DNA of 64,000 nt, from the NCBI RefSeq assembly GCF_002532045.1, contig NZ_NWTG01000005.1, forward strand, positions 248,001-312,000, given 5' to 3'. The stretch comes from Bradyrhizobium sp. C9 (GTDB lineage: Bacteria; Pseudomonadota; Alphaproteobacteria; Rhizobiales; Xanthobacteraceae). A model generated the notes under the pieces. It made no database searches. It was not told the DNA's origin and worked only from the letters and a program-made list of their open reading frames with translations. Both the position numbers and the translations under genes were made by a program. Of this stretch, positions 1 to 9,285 are shown in pieces; the first letter of the stretch is position 1; every line of letters begins with the position of its first letter.

Positions 1-1020
1 GAAGATCGCGCGCTGCAGCATCTCGGCATTGCCCTTGACCCGCACCGGACCCTCGGTGCCGCGCAGCGCGATGTCCTTCCGCTGCGCCAGCGCATAGGGC
101 GCAATCGAGCCGACCACCTCGGCGCACACCGCGCGCAAATCCGCGGTTTCGCCGGGGTCCAGCACCAGCGTATCGAGCTCGGCGATCTCGAGCAGCTGGC
201 TGACGATACGGCTCATGCTCTCGATGTCGGCATGCAGCTCCTTGGTCCCCTTGGCTACGTCCAGTGTCTCGATCCGGGTCCTCAGGATCGCCAGCGGGGT
301 ACGCAGCTGATGCGCGGCATCGGCGGTAAACTGGCGCTGCACGTGAAAGCCGTCCTCCAGACGATCGAAGGCCTGGTTGACGGCGGTCACCAGCGGCAGG
401 ATCTCGCTCGGAATCCCCTCCGTCGGCAGACGAATGTCGGTCCTGGCCGGTCCGATGGCCCTGGCCTCCTCCGAAGCTCGCAGCAGCGGAATCACGGCGC
501 GGCGGAAGATCAGGATGTCGGTCGCCAGCAGGATCAGGAGGATCGGGATGGTGATCCAGCCGACCCGGCGGAAGAAGTTGGAAACGATGTCATCGATGAT
601 GACGTCGCGATGCGACAGGTCCTCGGCGACCTGGATGCGCAGCGTCTGGCCGCCGACGAGCTGGGTGACGCTGGCGCCGGATATCCGGTCGGCCAGGGCC
701 GGCAGTCGCGGCGCTCCGCGATGCGACGAAAACAGCAGATTGTCGTCCGCATCGTAGATGTCGTAGCGATAGCGGCCATAGGCGTCGGAATAGAGCCCCC
801 TCAGGCTGTCCGGCAGGTTGAGCTGCACCTTGCCGGCGGAATCGACCACGAGGTTCTGGCCGAGATCGGCGGCCTGGTCGCGCATCGCTTCGCGATGCAG
901 CTGGTTGATCTCCGAATTCAAGAGCCACAGCAGCAACAGCGGCAGGAAGATCGCAGCGACCGCGACCGCCACGATGTGCAGGAATACGATACGCGAGGTC
1001 AGCGACGTGAAGCGGAACAC
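1..1020 (-). CDS. Sensor histidine kinase, C-terminus beyond window edge
   Basis: Inner-membrane sensor kinase of a two-component pair. The visible 340 residues begin at a GTG two bases after the stop of the response regulator gene, so the two are co-transcribed. Order of parts: membrane segment at about residues 11-34, a periplasmic loop of about 120 residues, a second membrane segment at about 153-173, a HAMP-like linker, then the HisKA helix with the phospho-acceptor in FTADAAHQLRTPL (His237). The sequence leaves the window at the start of the ATPase N-box, so the catalytic domain is not visible. Divergence from an RND efflux operon suggests it senses a metal or toxic compound; the ligand is not readable from sequence. 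Confidence 0.9.
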   Translation of the reverse strand, partial: MFRFTSLTSRIVFLHIVAVAVAAIFLPLLLLWLLNSEINQLHREAMRDQAADLGQNLVVDSAGKVQLNLPDSLRGLYSDAYGRYRYDIYDADDNLLFSSHRGAPRLPALADRISGASVTQLVGGQTLRIQVAEDLSHRDVIIDDIVSNFFRRVGWITIPILLILLATDILIFRRAVIPLLRASEEARAIGPARTDIRLPTEGIPSEILPLVTAVNQAFDRLEDGFHVQRQFTADAAHQLRTPLAILRTRIETLDVAKGTKELHADIESMSRIVSQLLEIAELDTLVLDPGETADLRAVCAEVVGSIAPYALAQRKDIALRGTEGPVRVKGNAEMLQRAIF

Positions 1021-1022
1021 CG

Positions 1023-1697
1023 CTATTTCTCCTCCGCCATCAGATAGCCGACGCCGCGAATGGTGTGGATGATGACCTTGGCACGGTGCTCGGTGAGCAG
1101 CTTGCGCAGCCGCGACACGTAGACCTCGACCGCATTCGAGGCGACCTCGCCCGACAGACCGAAGATGTGGTCCTCGACATTCTTCTTCGGGACCACCCGT
1201 CCCTGCCGCCGCAGCAGGATCTCGAGCACGGACGTCTCTCGGGCGGAGAAGACGTACGGAGCGCCGTCGACGAACACCTGCTTGCTCTCGGTGTCATAGA
1301 CCAGATTGGCGAGCTTCAGCGATGAGCCGAGCAGCTGGCCGGGTCGGCGCAGGATGGCTTCGAGCCGCGCCACCAACTCTTCCAGCGCGAACGGCTTCGC
1401 CAGATAATCGTCGGCGCCGCTGCGCAGGCCGTTGACCCGATCCTGCAGGCCGTTGCGCGCGGTCAACACCAGGACCGGCAAGGGGTCGGTCTTGCGGCGC
1501 AGCTCCGACAGCACCGACAGGCCGTCACCGTCGGGCAGCCCGAGATCGAGAATCATGGCAGCATAGGTGACGCTACGCAGCGCATCACGCGCCTCGGCAA
1601 CGCTGTTAACGATATCGGACTCATATCCCGCCGCCACCAGCCCGCTCGCGAGCAGCCGCGAGAGCTCGAGATTGTCCTCGACGATCAGAAGGCGCAT
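1023..1697 (-). CDS. OmpR/TctD-family response regulator
   Basis: A 224-residue DNA-binding response regulator. The receiver domain starts with MRLLIVEDN, with the acidic pair at its end, phospho-acceptor Asp51 in MILDLGLPDGDG, and the conserved Lys in LAKPF. The C-terminal half is a winged helix ending in the typical IRGVGYLM. The open frame extends upstream to 1850, but the ATG at 1697 is chosen because the receiver fold begins there and AGGA lies about 9 bases before it. The cognate kinase follows directly. It probably controls the divergent efflux operon starting near 2068. Confidence 0.93.
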   Translation of the reverse strand: MRLLIVEDNLELSRLLASGLVAAGYESDIVNSVAEARDALRSVTYAAMILDLGLPDGDGLSVLSELRRKTDPLPVLVLTARNGLQDRVNGLRSGADDYLAKPFALEELVARLEAILRRPGQLLGSSLKLANLVYDTESKQVFVDGAPYVFSARETSVLEILLRRQGRVVPKKNVEDHIFGLSGEVASNAVEVYVSRLRKLLTEHRAKVIIHTIRGVGYLMAEEK

Positions 1698-2067
1698 CGC
1701 AGCAGTCCTGTTTTCATTCGATCGGTCTTCCGTTTGCACACCTTGTTGCGATGCGCCAGCCAAGCGCCAATTCCGCAACGGATCGCGCGTTGAGCAATCC
1801 CGACGTGCAAACGATACGCATTTAAGCATAACGCCCGGATTACCGCTCACAGCGCCATTCTTGAGCTATGCGCGGCAGCTCCTATTCCCACGCAAAATAG
1901 ATAAACCGGCCCCCGCCGCAATCAAATTCGCGGGCCGCGGCGCACCCTTGAAAAGGGCAAATGTAAGGCTGGCGTCAGCTAGCCCTGATAACTGTTCATC
2001 TGTCTCACCGGGAGATCGGACGACGGCCCGCCATGCGGCCGGACCTCGTCTCTCGCGCGAGACTTTC
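1698..2067. promoter_or_regulatory. Divergent intergenic region between response regulator and efflux operon
   Basis: About 370 bases between divergent genes, which must hold both promoters. Around 1960-1985 there is an imperfect inverted repeat (GGCTGGCGTCAGCTAGCC) next to TGTAAGG. This is a plausible binding region for the OmpR-family regulator, but I recognise no exact published box. No convincing small gene is present. Confidence 0.4.
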
Positions 2068-3288
2068 ATGCAGTATTGGCGGCGGGCGATGTCATTTCGA
2101 ATGAAGTATATGGGCTTTGCGGCGATGCCAGTCCTGGCGGCGCTTCTCGCCGGCGCCTGGCTCACGACGCGCGCCGATGGTGTGGTGAACGCGAAGGCCG
2201 CCCAGGAGACCGCGCCGCAGGACGTCAACGTCGAGCAGCAATACGTCGCGCTGAGCGACAAGCAGGCGGCGTCCCTGAAGACCATGGCCGCGGAGCAGCG
2301 TTCGTTCCGAACCCTGAAAAACGCGGTCGGCTCGATCGACTTCAATCAGAACATGCTGGTGCAGGCGTTTACGCCAAATCCCGGCAGGATCGTCGATACG
2401 CCACTCAATGTCGGTGACGAGGTTGCCAAGGGCGACAGGCTGTTCACGATCGACAGCCCCGATCTGCTGCAGGCCGAGTCGTCGCTGCTCGCCTCGGCCG
2501 GCGTGCTCGAACTGCAGACCAGGACGCTGGCGCGGGTCAGGCAGCTCTTGAAGACCGGCGGCGGCGCGCAAAAGGACGTCGATCAGGCGACGTCGGATCA
2601 GCAGACCGCCGAAGGCAACTACAAGGCCGGGCGCGACGCGGTGCGCATCTTCGGCAAGACCGACGCCGAGATCGACCGCATCGTCGCCGACCGCAAGGTC
2701 GATTCCATCCTGGTGGTGCCGAGCCCGATCTCGGGCCGGATCATTGCGCGCAATGCCGCGCCGGGTCTGTTTGTGCAGCCCGGCAATGCGCCCGCGCCCT
2801 ATTCGCTGGCCGACATCTCGACGATGTGGATGGTCGCCAATGTGATCGAGACCGATGCCCCCTCCTACCGGATCGGCCAACCGGTCGAGGTGCGGGTGCC
2901 GGCCTATCCGAGCGAGGTGTTTCGCGGCCGCGTGACCACGCTTGGCCTCAACATCGATCCGAACTCGCACCGCCAGCTGGTGCGTTCGGTGATCGACGAT
3001 CCCCAGCACAAGCTGCGCGCCGGCATGCTGGCGAGCTTCACGATCGAAACCGAGCCGCCAAAGCTGTCGGTGAGCGTTCCGCTGGACGCCATCGTGCGCG
3101 AGGGCGACGGAACGATGACGGTGTGGGTCACGACCGACGGCCGCAAGTTCGACCGCCGCACGGTGACAATCGGAATGGAGCAGGACGGCTGGCGGCAGAT
3201 CCTCAACGGCCTCGCAGCCGGCGAGAAGGTTGCCTCCACCGGCGCGATCTTCCTCAGCAACAAGTTCGCCAACGCGGCCACCGGCTAG
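2068..3288 (+). CDS. RND efflux periplasmic adaptor (HlyD/CusB-like membrane fusion protein)
   Basis: Periplasmic adaptor linking the inner-membrane pump to the outer-membrane channel; first gene of a three-gene efflux operon. After an N-terminal hydrophobic anchor (GFAAMPVLAALLAGAWL) come a barrel-sandwich/lipoyl half (VQAFTPNPGRIVDTPLNVGD), a short coiled-coil hairpin (about 2460-2650), the returning lipoyl half (VPSPISGRIIARNAAPGLFVQPG) and a beta-barrel domain. ATGs at 2068, 2089 and 2101 are all possible and none has a strong ribosome site; 2068 is used here. The open frame runs up to 1567 but that part is antisense to the regulator. No His- or Met-rich metal motif is obvious, so the substrate is uncertain. 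Confidence 0.88.
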   Translation: MQYWRRAMSFRMKYMGFAAMPVLAALLAGAWLTTRADGVVNAKAAQETAPQDVNVEQQYVALSDKQAASLKTMAAEQRSFRTLKNAVGSIDFNQNMLVQAFTPNPGRIVDTPLNVGDEVAKGDRLFTIDSPDLLQAESSLLASAGVLELQTRTLARVRQLLKTGGGAQKDVDQATSDQQTAEGNYKAGRDAVRIFGKTDAEIDRIVADRKVDSILVVPSPISGRIIARNAAPGLFVQPGNAPAPYSLADISTMWMVANVIETDAPSYRIGQPVEVRVPAYPSEVFRGRVTTLGLNIDPNSHRQLVRSVIDDPQHKLRAGMLASFTIETEPPKLSVSVPLDAIVREGDGTMTVWVTTDGRKFDRRTVTIGMEQDGWRQILNGLAAGEKVASTGAIFLSNKFANAATG

Positions 3289-3333
3289 CCCGTGCCAACC
3301 GCGCCTTCGTCCGCTCGAGAGTAGTGCAGCATC

Positions 3334-6300
3334 TTGATCAAGAGCCTCCTTCAGTTCGGCCTGACCCGAAGCGCCGTCATCGTGCTCGGCCTCGCCGTGT
3401 TCTGCGCCGCCGGATTCGCTGCGTTCACCAAGCTGAACATCGAGGCCTATCCGAACCCGGCGCCTGTCATCCTCGAGATCACGGCCCAGGCCGCGGGCCT
3501 CTCCGCCGAGGAGATGGAGAAGTACTATACGATCCCGATGGAGGTCGGGCTGTACTCGACGCCGGGCGTGGTCAACATCCGCTCGACCTCGTTCTACGGC
3601 CTGTCGTTCGTGCGGGTCACCTTCAAATACGGCGTCGACTATTACTTCGCGCTCTCGCAGGCGACCAACAACCTCACGCAGAACGTCCAGCTCCCCGGCA
3701 ACCAAATTCCGCAGATCCAGCAGTCCAGCCTGGTCGGCGAGATCTACCGCTACCAGCTGGTCGGTCCGCCGAATTTCGGCCTGACCAATCTCAGGACGCT
3801 ACAGGATTACGTCGTCGCCCGCCGGTTGATGACGATACCGGGCGTCGTGCAGATCAATTCCTGGGGCGGCACCACCAAGCAGTTCAACGTCGACGCCGAT
3901 CTCGCAAAGCTCGAAGCCTATAACATCACCGTGCCGCAGCTGATCAGCGCGCTCGGCAACGCCAACATCAATGTCGGTGGTCGCGAGATCGCGATCGGCC
4001 AGCAATCCGTCAACATCCGCGGTATCGGCCTGATCAATTCAGGCGGCGATGACGACATCACCAAGGGCTACAGGGTCCGGGACATCGAGAACGTCGTCCT
4101 GACCCAATCCAACGGACTGCCGATCCAGATCAAGGACGTCGCCAAGGTTTCGGTCGGCTATGTGCCGCGGCTCGGCATCGCCGGAAAGGACAAGAACGAC
4201 GACGTCGCCGCAGCGATCGTCGTGATGGGACGCACCCAGCACACCAACGACATCGTGCCGAAGGTCGAGGAGGAAGTCGCCAAGATCAACAGCGACGGCA
4301 CCCTGCCGGCCGGCGTCAAGGTGGTCCCCTATTACGACCGCACCTCGCTGGTCAATGTGACGACGCACACCGTGCTGCACAATCTGATGTTCGGCTGCCT
4401 GCTGGTGTTCGTGATCCAATGGGTCTTCCTGGGCGATCTGCGCAGCGCGCTGATCGTCAGCGCCAACATCCCGTTCGCGCTGTTCTTCGCGATCATCATC
4501 CTGGTGCTGCAGGGCGAGGACGCCAATCTGCTGTCGCTCGGCGCCGTCGACTTCGGAATCATCGTCGATTCCGCCGTCATCATGATGGAGAACATCTTCC
4601 GCAATTTCCAGTCCAGCCCCGAGAATCGGCTGCGGGTGCTGCAACACCTCGCCGAGGGCTACTGGGGAGACGATCCCACGGCGCGAAACGGCCAGCCCGC
4701 GCCGGGCTGGACCGAGCGGCTGCGCATGATCTTCGTCAGCGCATTGCAGGTCGACAAGGCGGTGTTCTTCACCGCGGCCATCACGGTCACCGCGTTCGTG
4801 CCGCTGTTCACCATGCAGGGCGTCGAAGGCCAGATCTTCGGACCGATGGCGCGAACCTACGGCTACGCGCTCGCCGGCGCGCTGCTGGCGACATTCACAG
4901 TGACGCCAGTGCTGGCATCGCTGCTGCTGCCGAAGCATATCGAGGAAACCGAAACCATCATCGTGCGCTCGCTGCGCAAGGCCTACACGCCCGTGCTGCG
5001 CTGGTCGCTGACGCATCTGAGGGTCGCGATCGCAGCCGGCATCATCTTCCTCGGACTGAGCGGCCTTGCTGCGAGCCGGCTCGGCAGCGAATTCCTGCCC
5101 GCACTCGAGGAAGGCAATTTCTGGATCCGCGCCTCGATGCCGCCGACCATGTCGCTGGACGCCGGCACCGAGCCGACCCGCAAGATGCGCGAGATCCTGT
5201 TGCGTCACCCCGAGATCATCACGGTGGTGTCACAGCACGGCCGTCCCGACAATGGCAGCGACGCCTCTCCATTCTCGAACGTCGAGCTGTTCGCGCCGAT
5301 CAAGCCGTTCGACCAGTGGCCGCCCGGACTGACCAAGGAGAAGCTCACCGAGGAATTGCAGAAGGAGTTCGACGAGGAACTGCCCGGCGTCACCTTCAAC
5401 TTCTCGCAATACATCCAGGACAACGTCGAGGAGGCGTTGTCGGGCGTCAAGGGCGCGAACTCGGTCAAGATCATCGGTCCCAACCTCGCCGTGCTCGAAC
5501 AGCTCGCGACCAAGGTCGCGCAGGAGATGGCGAAGATCCGCGGCGTCGCCGACCTCGGCATCTTCCATTTGGTCGGGCAGCCCAACCTCAATATCAAGGT
5601 GAACCGCGAGAAGACTGCGCGATACGGTCTCAATACCGGCGACGTGACAACCGTCGTCCAGGCGGCGCTCGGCGGCACCAGCGCGACGACGGTGCTGGAA
5701 GGCGACCGGCAGTTCGGCGTGGTGGTGCGGCTCGATCCGAAGTTCCGCCAGAGCATCGACGAGGTGCGCGAGATCAAGGTCGCCTACCAGACGCCATCCG
5801 GCACCAACGCCTATATTCCGCTGAGCGAGCTCGCCGACATGTCGCTCGATACCGGTGCGTCGTTCATCTATCGCGAGCGCAGCCAGCGCTACATCCCGAT
5901 CAAGTTCAGTGTGCGCGGCCGCGACCTCGGCAGCACGGTGACGGAGGCGCAGACGCGCGTCGCCGAGGCGGTGCAGCTTCCGAGCGGCTACCGGATGATC
6001 TGGTCCGGCGAGTTCGACAATCTCGAAGCCGCCAAGGCGCGGCTGATGATCGTGGTGCCGGTGACGCTGCTGCTGATCTTCGTGCTGCTCTACAGCCTGT
6101 TCAACTCGCTGCGCGACAGCCTGCTGGCGCTCGCCGGCATACCATTCGCCATCGGCGGCGGGTTGATCGCGCTGTATCTCTCCGCTCTCGACTTCAGCAT
6201 TTCGGCGGCGATCGGCTTCATTTCGCTGTTCGGCGTCGCCGTCATGGACGGCATTCTCAACATCACCTATTTCCGCGAGCTGCGAGCTTCGGGCATGAGC

Positions 6301-6591
6301 ATCGCGGAGGCGGTGTTCAACGGCGCCGAGCAGCGCATGCGGCCGATGTTGATGACCGCCCTCTCCGCCGGAGTCGGCCTGTTCCCCGCGGCCCTGTCGC
6401 ATGGCATCGGCAGCCAGGTGCAGCGGCCGCTCGCGACCGTGGTGGTCGGCGGCATGTTCATCGGTCCGCTGTTGCTGCTGATCGTGGCGCCTGCGCTGCG
6501 CAAGATCTTCCTGTCGCGCGAGCCTGTCGCCTCTCCCGACCAAGCAGCTGCCACAGCGCCGCCCGAAGCGGCGCATGAAGGGGGCGCCTGA
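3334..6591 (+). CDS. RND efflux pump inner-membrane subunit, CusA/CzcA-like
   Basis: A 1085-residue proton-driven RND pump starting at TTG, within the usual family length. It has the classic layout: membrane segment 1 near the N-terminus, a porter domain, membrane segments 2-6 from about residue 345, a second periplasmic loop, and closing segments at about 905-1060. Segment 4 carries DFGIIVDSAVIMMEN, matching the charged DFG-x2-VD-x6-E motif of the heavy-metal efflux (CzcA/CusA) branch. It lies 45 bases after the adaptor and overlaps the channel gene by one base (TGATG). Metal export is the family expectation, but HME-like pumps for other compounds exist. Confidence 0.92.
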   Translation: MIKSLLQFGLTRSAVIVLGLAVFCAAGFAAFTKLNIEAYPNPAPVILEITAQAAGLSAEEMEKYYTIPMEVGLYSTPGVVNIRSTSFYGLSFVRVTFKYGVDYYFALSQATNNLTQNVQLPGNQIPQIQQSSLVGEIYRYQLVGPPNFGLTNLRTLQDYVVARRLMTIPGVVQINSWGGTTKQFNVDADLAKLEAYNITVPQLISALGNANINVGGREIAIGQQSVNIRGIGLINSGGDDDITKGYRVRDIENVVLTQSNGLPIQIKDVAKVSVGYVPRLGIAGKDKNDDVAAAIVVMGRTQHTNDIVPKVEEEVAKINSDGTLPAGVKVVPYYDRTSLVNVTTHTVLHNLMFGCLLVFVIQWVFLGDLRSALIVSANIPFALFFAIIILVLQGEDANLLSLGAVDFGIIVDSAVIMMENIFRNFQSSPENRLRVLQHLAEGYWGDDPTARNGQPAPGWTERLRMIFVSALQVDKAVFFTAAITVTAFVPLFTMQGVEGQIFGPMARTYGYALAGALLATFTVTPVLASLLLPKHIEETETIIVRSLRKAYTPVLRWSLTHLRVAIAAGIIFLGLSGLAASRLGSEFLPALEEGNFWIRASMPPTMSLDAGTEPTRKMREILLRHPEIITVVSQHGRPDNGSDASPFSNVELFAPIKPFDQWPPGLTKEKLTEELQKEFDEELPGVTFNFSQYIQDNVEEALSGVKGANSVKIIGPNLAVLEQLATKVAQEMAKIRGVADLGIFHLVGQPNLNIKVNREKTARYGLNTGDVTTVVQAALGGTSATTVLEGDRQFGVVVRLDPKFRQSIDEVREIKVAYQTPSGTNAYIPLSELADMSLDTGASFIYRERSQRYIPIKFSVRGRDLGSTVTEAQTRVAEAVQLPSGYRMIWSGEFDNLEAAKARLMIVVPVTLLLIFVLLYSLFNSLRDSLLALAGIPFAIGGGLIALYLSALDFSISAAIGFISLFGVAVMDGILNITYFRELRASGMSIAEAVFNGAEQRMRPMLMTALSAGVGLFPAALSHGIGSQVQRPLATVVVGGMFIGPLLLLIVAPALRKIFLSREPVASPDQAAATAPPEAAHEGGA

Positions 6592-8186
6592 TGTCCGAGA
6601 CCGTCGCAAGAATTGTTGCCGCACTCGCGCTGTGCGGAAGGCGCGCCCTGCGTCCGACGCTTGGCGCCGGGACCGCCGGGCTATTGCTGGCAAGCTGCGC
6701 GGTCGGTCCGAACTTCGTGCCGCCGCCCGCACCGGATGTCGATCGCTACACGCCTGAGAAGCTGGCTTCCCCCAACACGAGTGCCGGGGGCCCCAGCGTG
6801 CCCAAGCAGCACTTCGTCAGCGGAGAGGACGTGTCGCTGCGGTGGTGGACAGCATTCCGCTCGAAGCCGCTCGACGAATTGATCAAGATGTCGGTCGAGC
6901 ACAACCCGTCTTTGCAGGCGGCCGAAGCGTCGATCAGGATCGCGCAATACAATGCGCTGGCCCAGCGCGGGCTGTTCTTCCCGCAGCTCGGCGCAAACTA
7001 CACGCCGTCCCAACAGCAGATTTCCGGCGCGTCGGGTTCGGGCCCGGGCGGCCAGTCACCCTCGGTTTTTTCGCTTCATACCGCGCAATTGAACGTCAGC
7101 TTCGTGCCGGACATCTGGGGCCAGAACGTTCGCGCGGTCGAGAGTCTCGACGCGATCTCCGAGCAGCAACTGTTCCAGCTGGAAGCCGCCTACCTCACCC
7201 TGACGGCCAACGTCGTCACCGCGGCGATCCAGGAAGCATCGCTGCGCGGCCAGATTGCCGCGATCCAGCGCGTCGTGAAGATCGAACGCGGCATTCTGGA
7301 GATCGTGAAGAACCAGTTCAGCGCGGGCGGCGCCGCCCAGGTCGACGTGCTGGCGCAGGAGGCCGCGCTGGCCCAGTCCGAGCAACTGCTGCCGCCGCTC
7401 GAAAAGCAGCTCGCCGTCCAGCGCGACCTGCTGACGTCGCTGGCCGGGCAATTCTCAGCCGATGAAATCCTGCAGAAGTTCACGCTCGACCGCCTGGCGC
7501 TTCCCGCACATCTGCCGGTGAGCCTGCCGAGCAAGATGATCGCCCAGCGCCCGGACGTCAGGGCCGCGGAGGCGCTGCTGCACTCGGCGAATGCCCAGGT
7601 CGGCGTGTCGATCGCCGCGCGGCTGCCCAACATCACGATCACCGGCAATGCCGGCGCCGCCGGCTTCAGCCTGGCCGAGCTGTTCACGCCGGGGACCAGC
7701 TTCTATGTCATCGCCGCGAGCGCGACCCAGCCGCTGTTCGATGGCCTGACGCTCTACCACAAGCAGAAGGCCGCGGAGGCCGCCGTGGATCAGGCGGATG
7801 CGCTCTATCGCCAGGCTGTCGTCACGGCGATGCAAAACGTCGCCGACGCCCTGCGCAGCCTGCAGGCCGACGCGCGCGCCTTGCAGGCTGCGGTCAAGGC
7901 CGAGCTCGCCGCCAAGGCCAGCCTCGACATCATTCAGAAGCAGCTCGCTCTCGGGCAGGTCAATCAGGTGGTCGTGCTCAATGCCCAGCAAGTCTATCTG
8001 ACGGCGGCGGTGGTCCGCGTGCAGGCCCAGGCGACGCGGCTCTCGGACAGCGCCGCGCTCTTCATGGCGCTTGGTGGCGGCTGGCCGACGAACTGCGCAT
8101 CCGACGACTGGCGCAAATGCGTCCTGGAGGACTTGCCCGCCGCCACCCCGCAGCAGGTCAGCGAAAACGGGCCTCCTGCCCGCTGA
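6591..8186 (+). CDS. NodT-family outer-membrane efflux lipoprotein
   Basis: TolC-like outer-membrane channel completing the tripartite RND system. The 531-residue protein has a lipoprotein signal ending in the lipobox LASC (Cys36), then the family-typical CAVGPNFVPP start of the mature chain. Two outer-membrane efflux repeats rich in long helices and QLxxA patterns follow. Its ATG shares a base with the pump stop codon, implying translational coupling. The N-terminal leader before the lipobox is slightly long, so a later start is possible. Confidence 0.9.
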   Translation: MSETVARIVAALALCGRRALRPTLGAGTAGLLLASCAVGPNFVPPPAPDVDRYTPEKLASPNTSAGGPSVPKQHFVSGEDVSLRWWTAFRSKPLDELIKMSVEHNPSLQAAEASIRIAQYNALAQRGLFFPQLGANYTPSQQQISGASGSGPGGQSPSVFSLHTAQLNVSFVPDIWGQNVRAVESLDAISEQQLFQLEAAYLTLTANVVTAAIQEASLRGQIAAIQRVVKIERGILEIVKNQFSAGGAAQVDVLAQEAALAQSEQLLPPLEKQLAVQRDLLTSLAGQFSADEILQKFTLDRLALPAHLPVSLPSKMIAQRPDVRAAEALLHSANAQVGVSIAARLPNITITGNAGAAGFSLAELFTPGTSFYVIAASATQPLFDGLTLYHKQKAAEAAVDQADALYRQAVVTAMQNVADALRSLQADARALQAAVKAELAAKASLDIIQKQLALGQVNQVVVLNAQQVYLTAAVVRVQAQATRLSDSAALFMALGGGWPTNCASDDWRKCVLEDLPAATPQQVSENGPPAR

Positions 8187-8224
8187 CACGCGCCTACGAG
8201 GCTACTGACTGGAGGAACCGACGA

Positions 8225-8425
8225 ATGAAAAACATGCTCACCTTGGCGGCAATTCTTCTTGCGCTCTCTGCGGGGTCGGCGGCCGCACAAACCGCGGTCG
8301 GCGGTCCGAAAAAGCCAAGCAATCTCGGCGGTCCCACCGAGCAGAAGAACCCAGTGGTTCGCACGACGCCGGCTGCCGTACCGACGCCTCCGGCAGCGCC
8401 GCCAAAGCGATCGCCGAGGAAATAG
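8225..8425 (+). CDS. Small proline-rich exported protein
   Basis: A 66-residue protein with a clear signal peptide (hydrophobic stretch MLTLAAILLALSAG, cleavage likely after AAAQ) and a short mature part rich in Pro, Lys and Thr ending in RSPRK. An excellent ribosome site (GGAGGA at 8211) fixes the ATG at 8225. It follows the efflux channel gene by 38 bases in the same direction and may be read through from that operon. Function unknown. Confidence 0.65.
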   Translation: MKNMLTLAAILLALSAGSAAAQTAVGGPKKPSNLGGPTEQKNPVVRTTPAAVPTPPAAPPKRSPRK

Positions 8426-8488
8426 CGGCCACGCCCCCGCATTGATTTGGCTTCCGGGATTCACGCTGATCGGCTCGATGAGATCCAT

Positions 8489-8821
8489 ATGAAAAATGCA
8501 ACGCGTCTGCTTCTCATCGCTGCGGCCGGTGCCATGATGGCGTCGGTTACCCGCGCGGCGCCTGTTCAGGTCACGCGGCTGTCGCAGCAAGGCCCCGCAA
8601 ACGTCGTTCAGGTACGGCTCGCGTGTGACCAGAACTGCCATTGCTGGCAGACGCGCTATCAGCAGCGCCGCTATCGCCGGACAATCGACGATCAGGAGCG
8701 ACAGGATCCAAATTACTGCCCAGGCGGAGGGCATTATAACGGCCACTACCGGACCGGACCGGCCACCGGGATGGGCTTCGAGAGCCGTGTTCCGGTGCGG
8801 TCACTCCCGTTTCCGTTTTGA
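8489..8821 (+). CDS. Small secreted hypothetical protein with Cys/His cluster
   Basis: A 110-residue protein with a signal peptide (LLLIAAAGAMMASVTRA) and a mature part containing CDQNCHCW followed by an Arg/Tyr/Gln-rich stretch and PNYCPGGGHYNGHY. The paired cysteines and the Gly/His/Tyr tail suggest a periplasmic or secreted, possibly metal-binding or disulfide-bonded, small protein. The start is placed at the ATG just before the signal peptide rather than the upstream in-frame ATG at 8447. Function not known. Confidence 0.6.
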   Translation: MKNATRLLLIAAAGAMMASVTRAAPVQVTRLSQQGPANVVQVRLACDQNCHCWQTRYQQRRYRRTIDDQERQDPNYCPGGGHYNGHYRTGPATGMGFESRVPVRSLPFPF

Positions 8822-8870
8822 TCGACGGAGCTTGGTTGCCCTGCTGGGCCGACGGGATCAGCGCGGTCGG

Positions 8871-9143
8871 CTACCAGATGACGACCGCGCAGACCAGCGC
8901 CAGCGGCACCGCGGCGCCACCGATGACGACCCATCTGCGCATGTCCGCGGGATCTCTGGAATACCTGAAGATCTGGACGGCGACCAACAGGCAAACCGCG
9001 GCGCCCAGGATGATGCGAAACAAATCCGACGGCGTCTCGTAGGCCGACCAGATGGTTTCGTTTTGCGGGCTTGCGACGCGAGCAGTGATGACCACCACAA
9101 GGGTCAGAAACAACGTCCGCAGGATAAGACCGAGGAAACGCAT
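8871..9143 (-). CDS. Small multi-span membrane protein, function unknown
   Basis: A 90-residue protein with three hydrophobic segments: LGLILRTLFLTLVVVITA at the N-terminus, IILGAAVCLLVAVQIF in the middle and VIGGAAVPLALVCAVVIW at the C-terminus. The soluble loops are short. The ATG at 9143 is preceded by AGGG at good distance; the open frame extends to 9200 without a better start. It lies tail-to-tail with the secreted protein before it. I recognise no catalytic motif. Confidence 0.6.
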   Translation of the reverse strand: MRFLGLILRTLFLTLVVVITARVASPQNETIWSAYETPSDLFRIILGAAVCLLVAVQIFRYSRDPADMRRWVVIGGAAVPLALVCAVVIW

Positions 9144-9234
9144 GTGGCGCCCTGATTCACGCTCCTGCGTAACGCTAGCACGAATCGTGCCGAAAGGCAT
9201 TCGCTTGGCTGGCCCCCAACCGGCTCAAGGCAAA

Positions 9235-9259
9235 AATCCCGGAGCCATGCCCCGGGATT
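9235..9259 (-). terminator. Rho-independent terminator of the downstream TRAP-binding gene
   Basis: Inverted repeat AATCCCGG/CCGGGATT with an 8-9 base loop. On the minus strand it is followed by TTTTTG, just downstream of the stop codon of the gene ending at 9286. Confidence 0.75.
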
Positions 9260-9285
9260 CTTGCTTGCGCTGAAGGTCCGTGGCG

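Noticed and set aside
1567..2067. Upstream extension of the efflux adaptor
   Set aside because: It overlaps the response regulator antisense and lies before the hydrophobic anchor that normally begins the protein.
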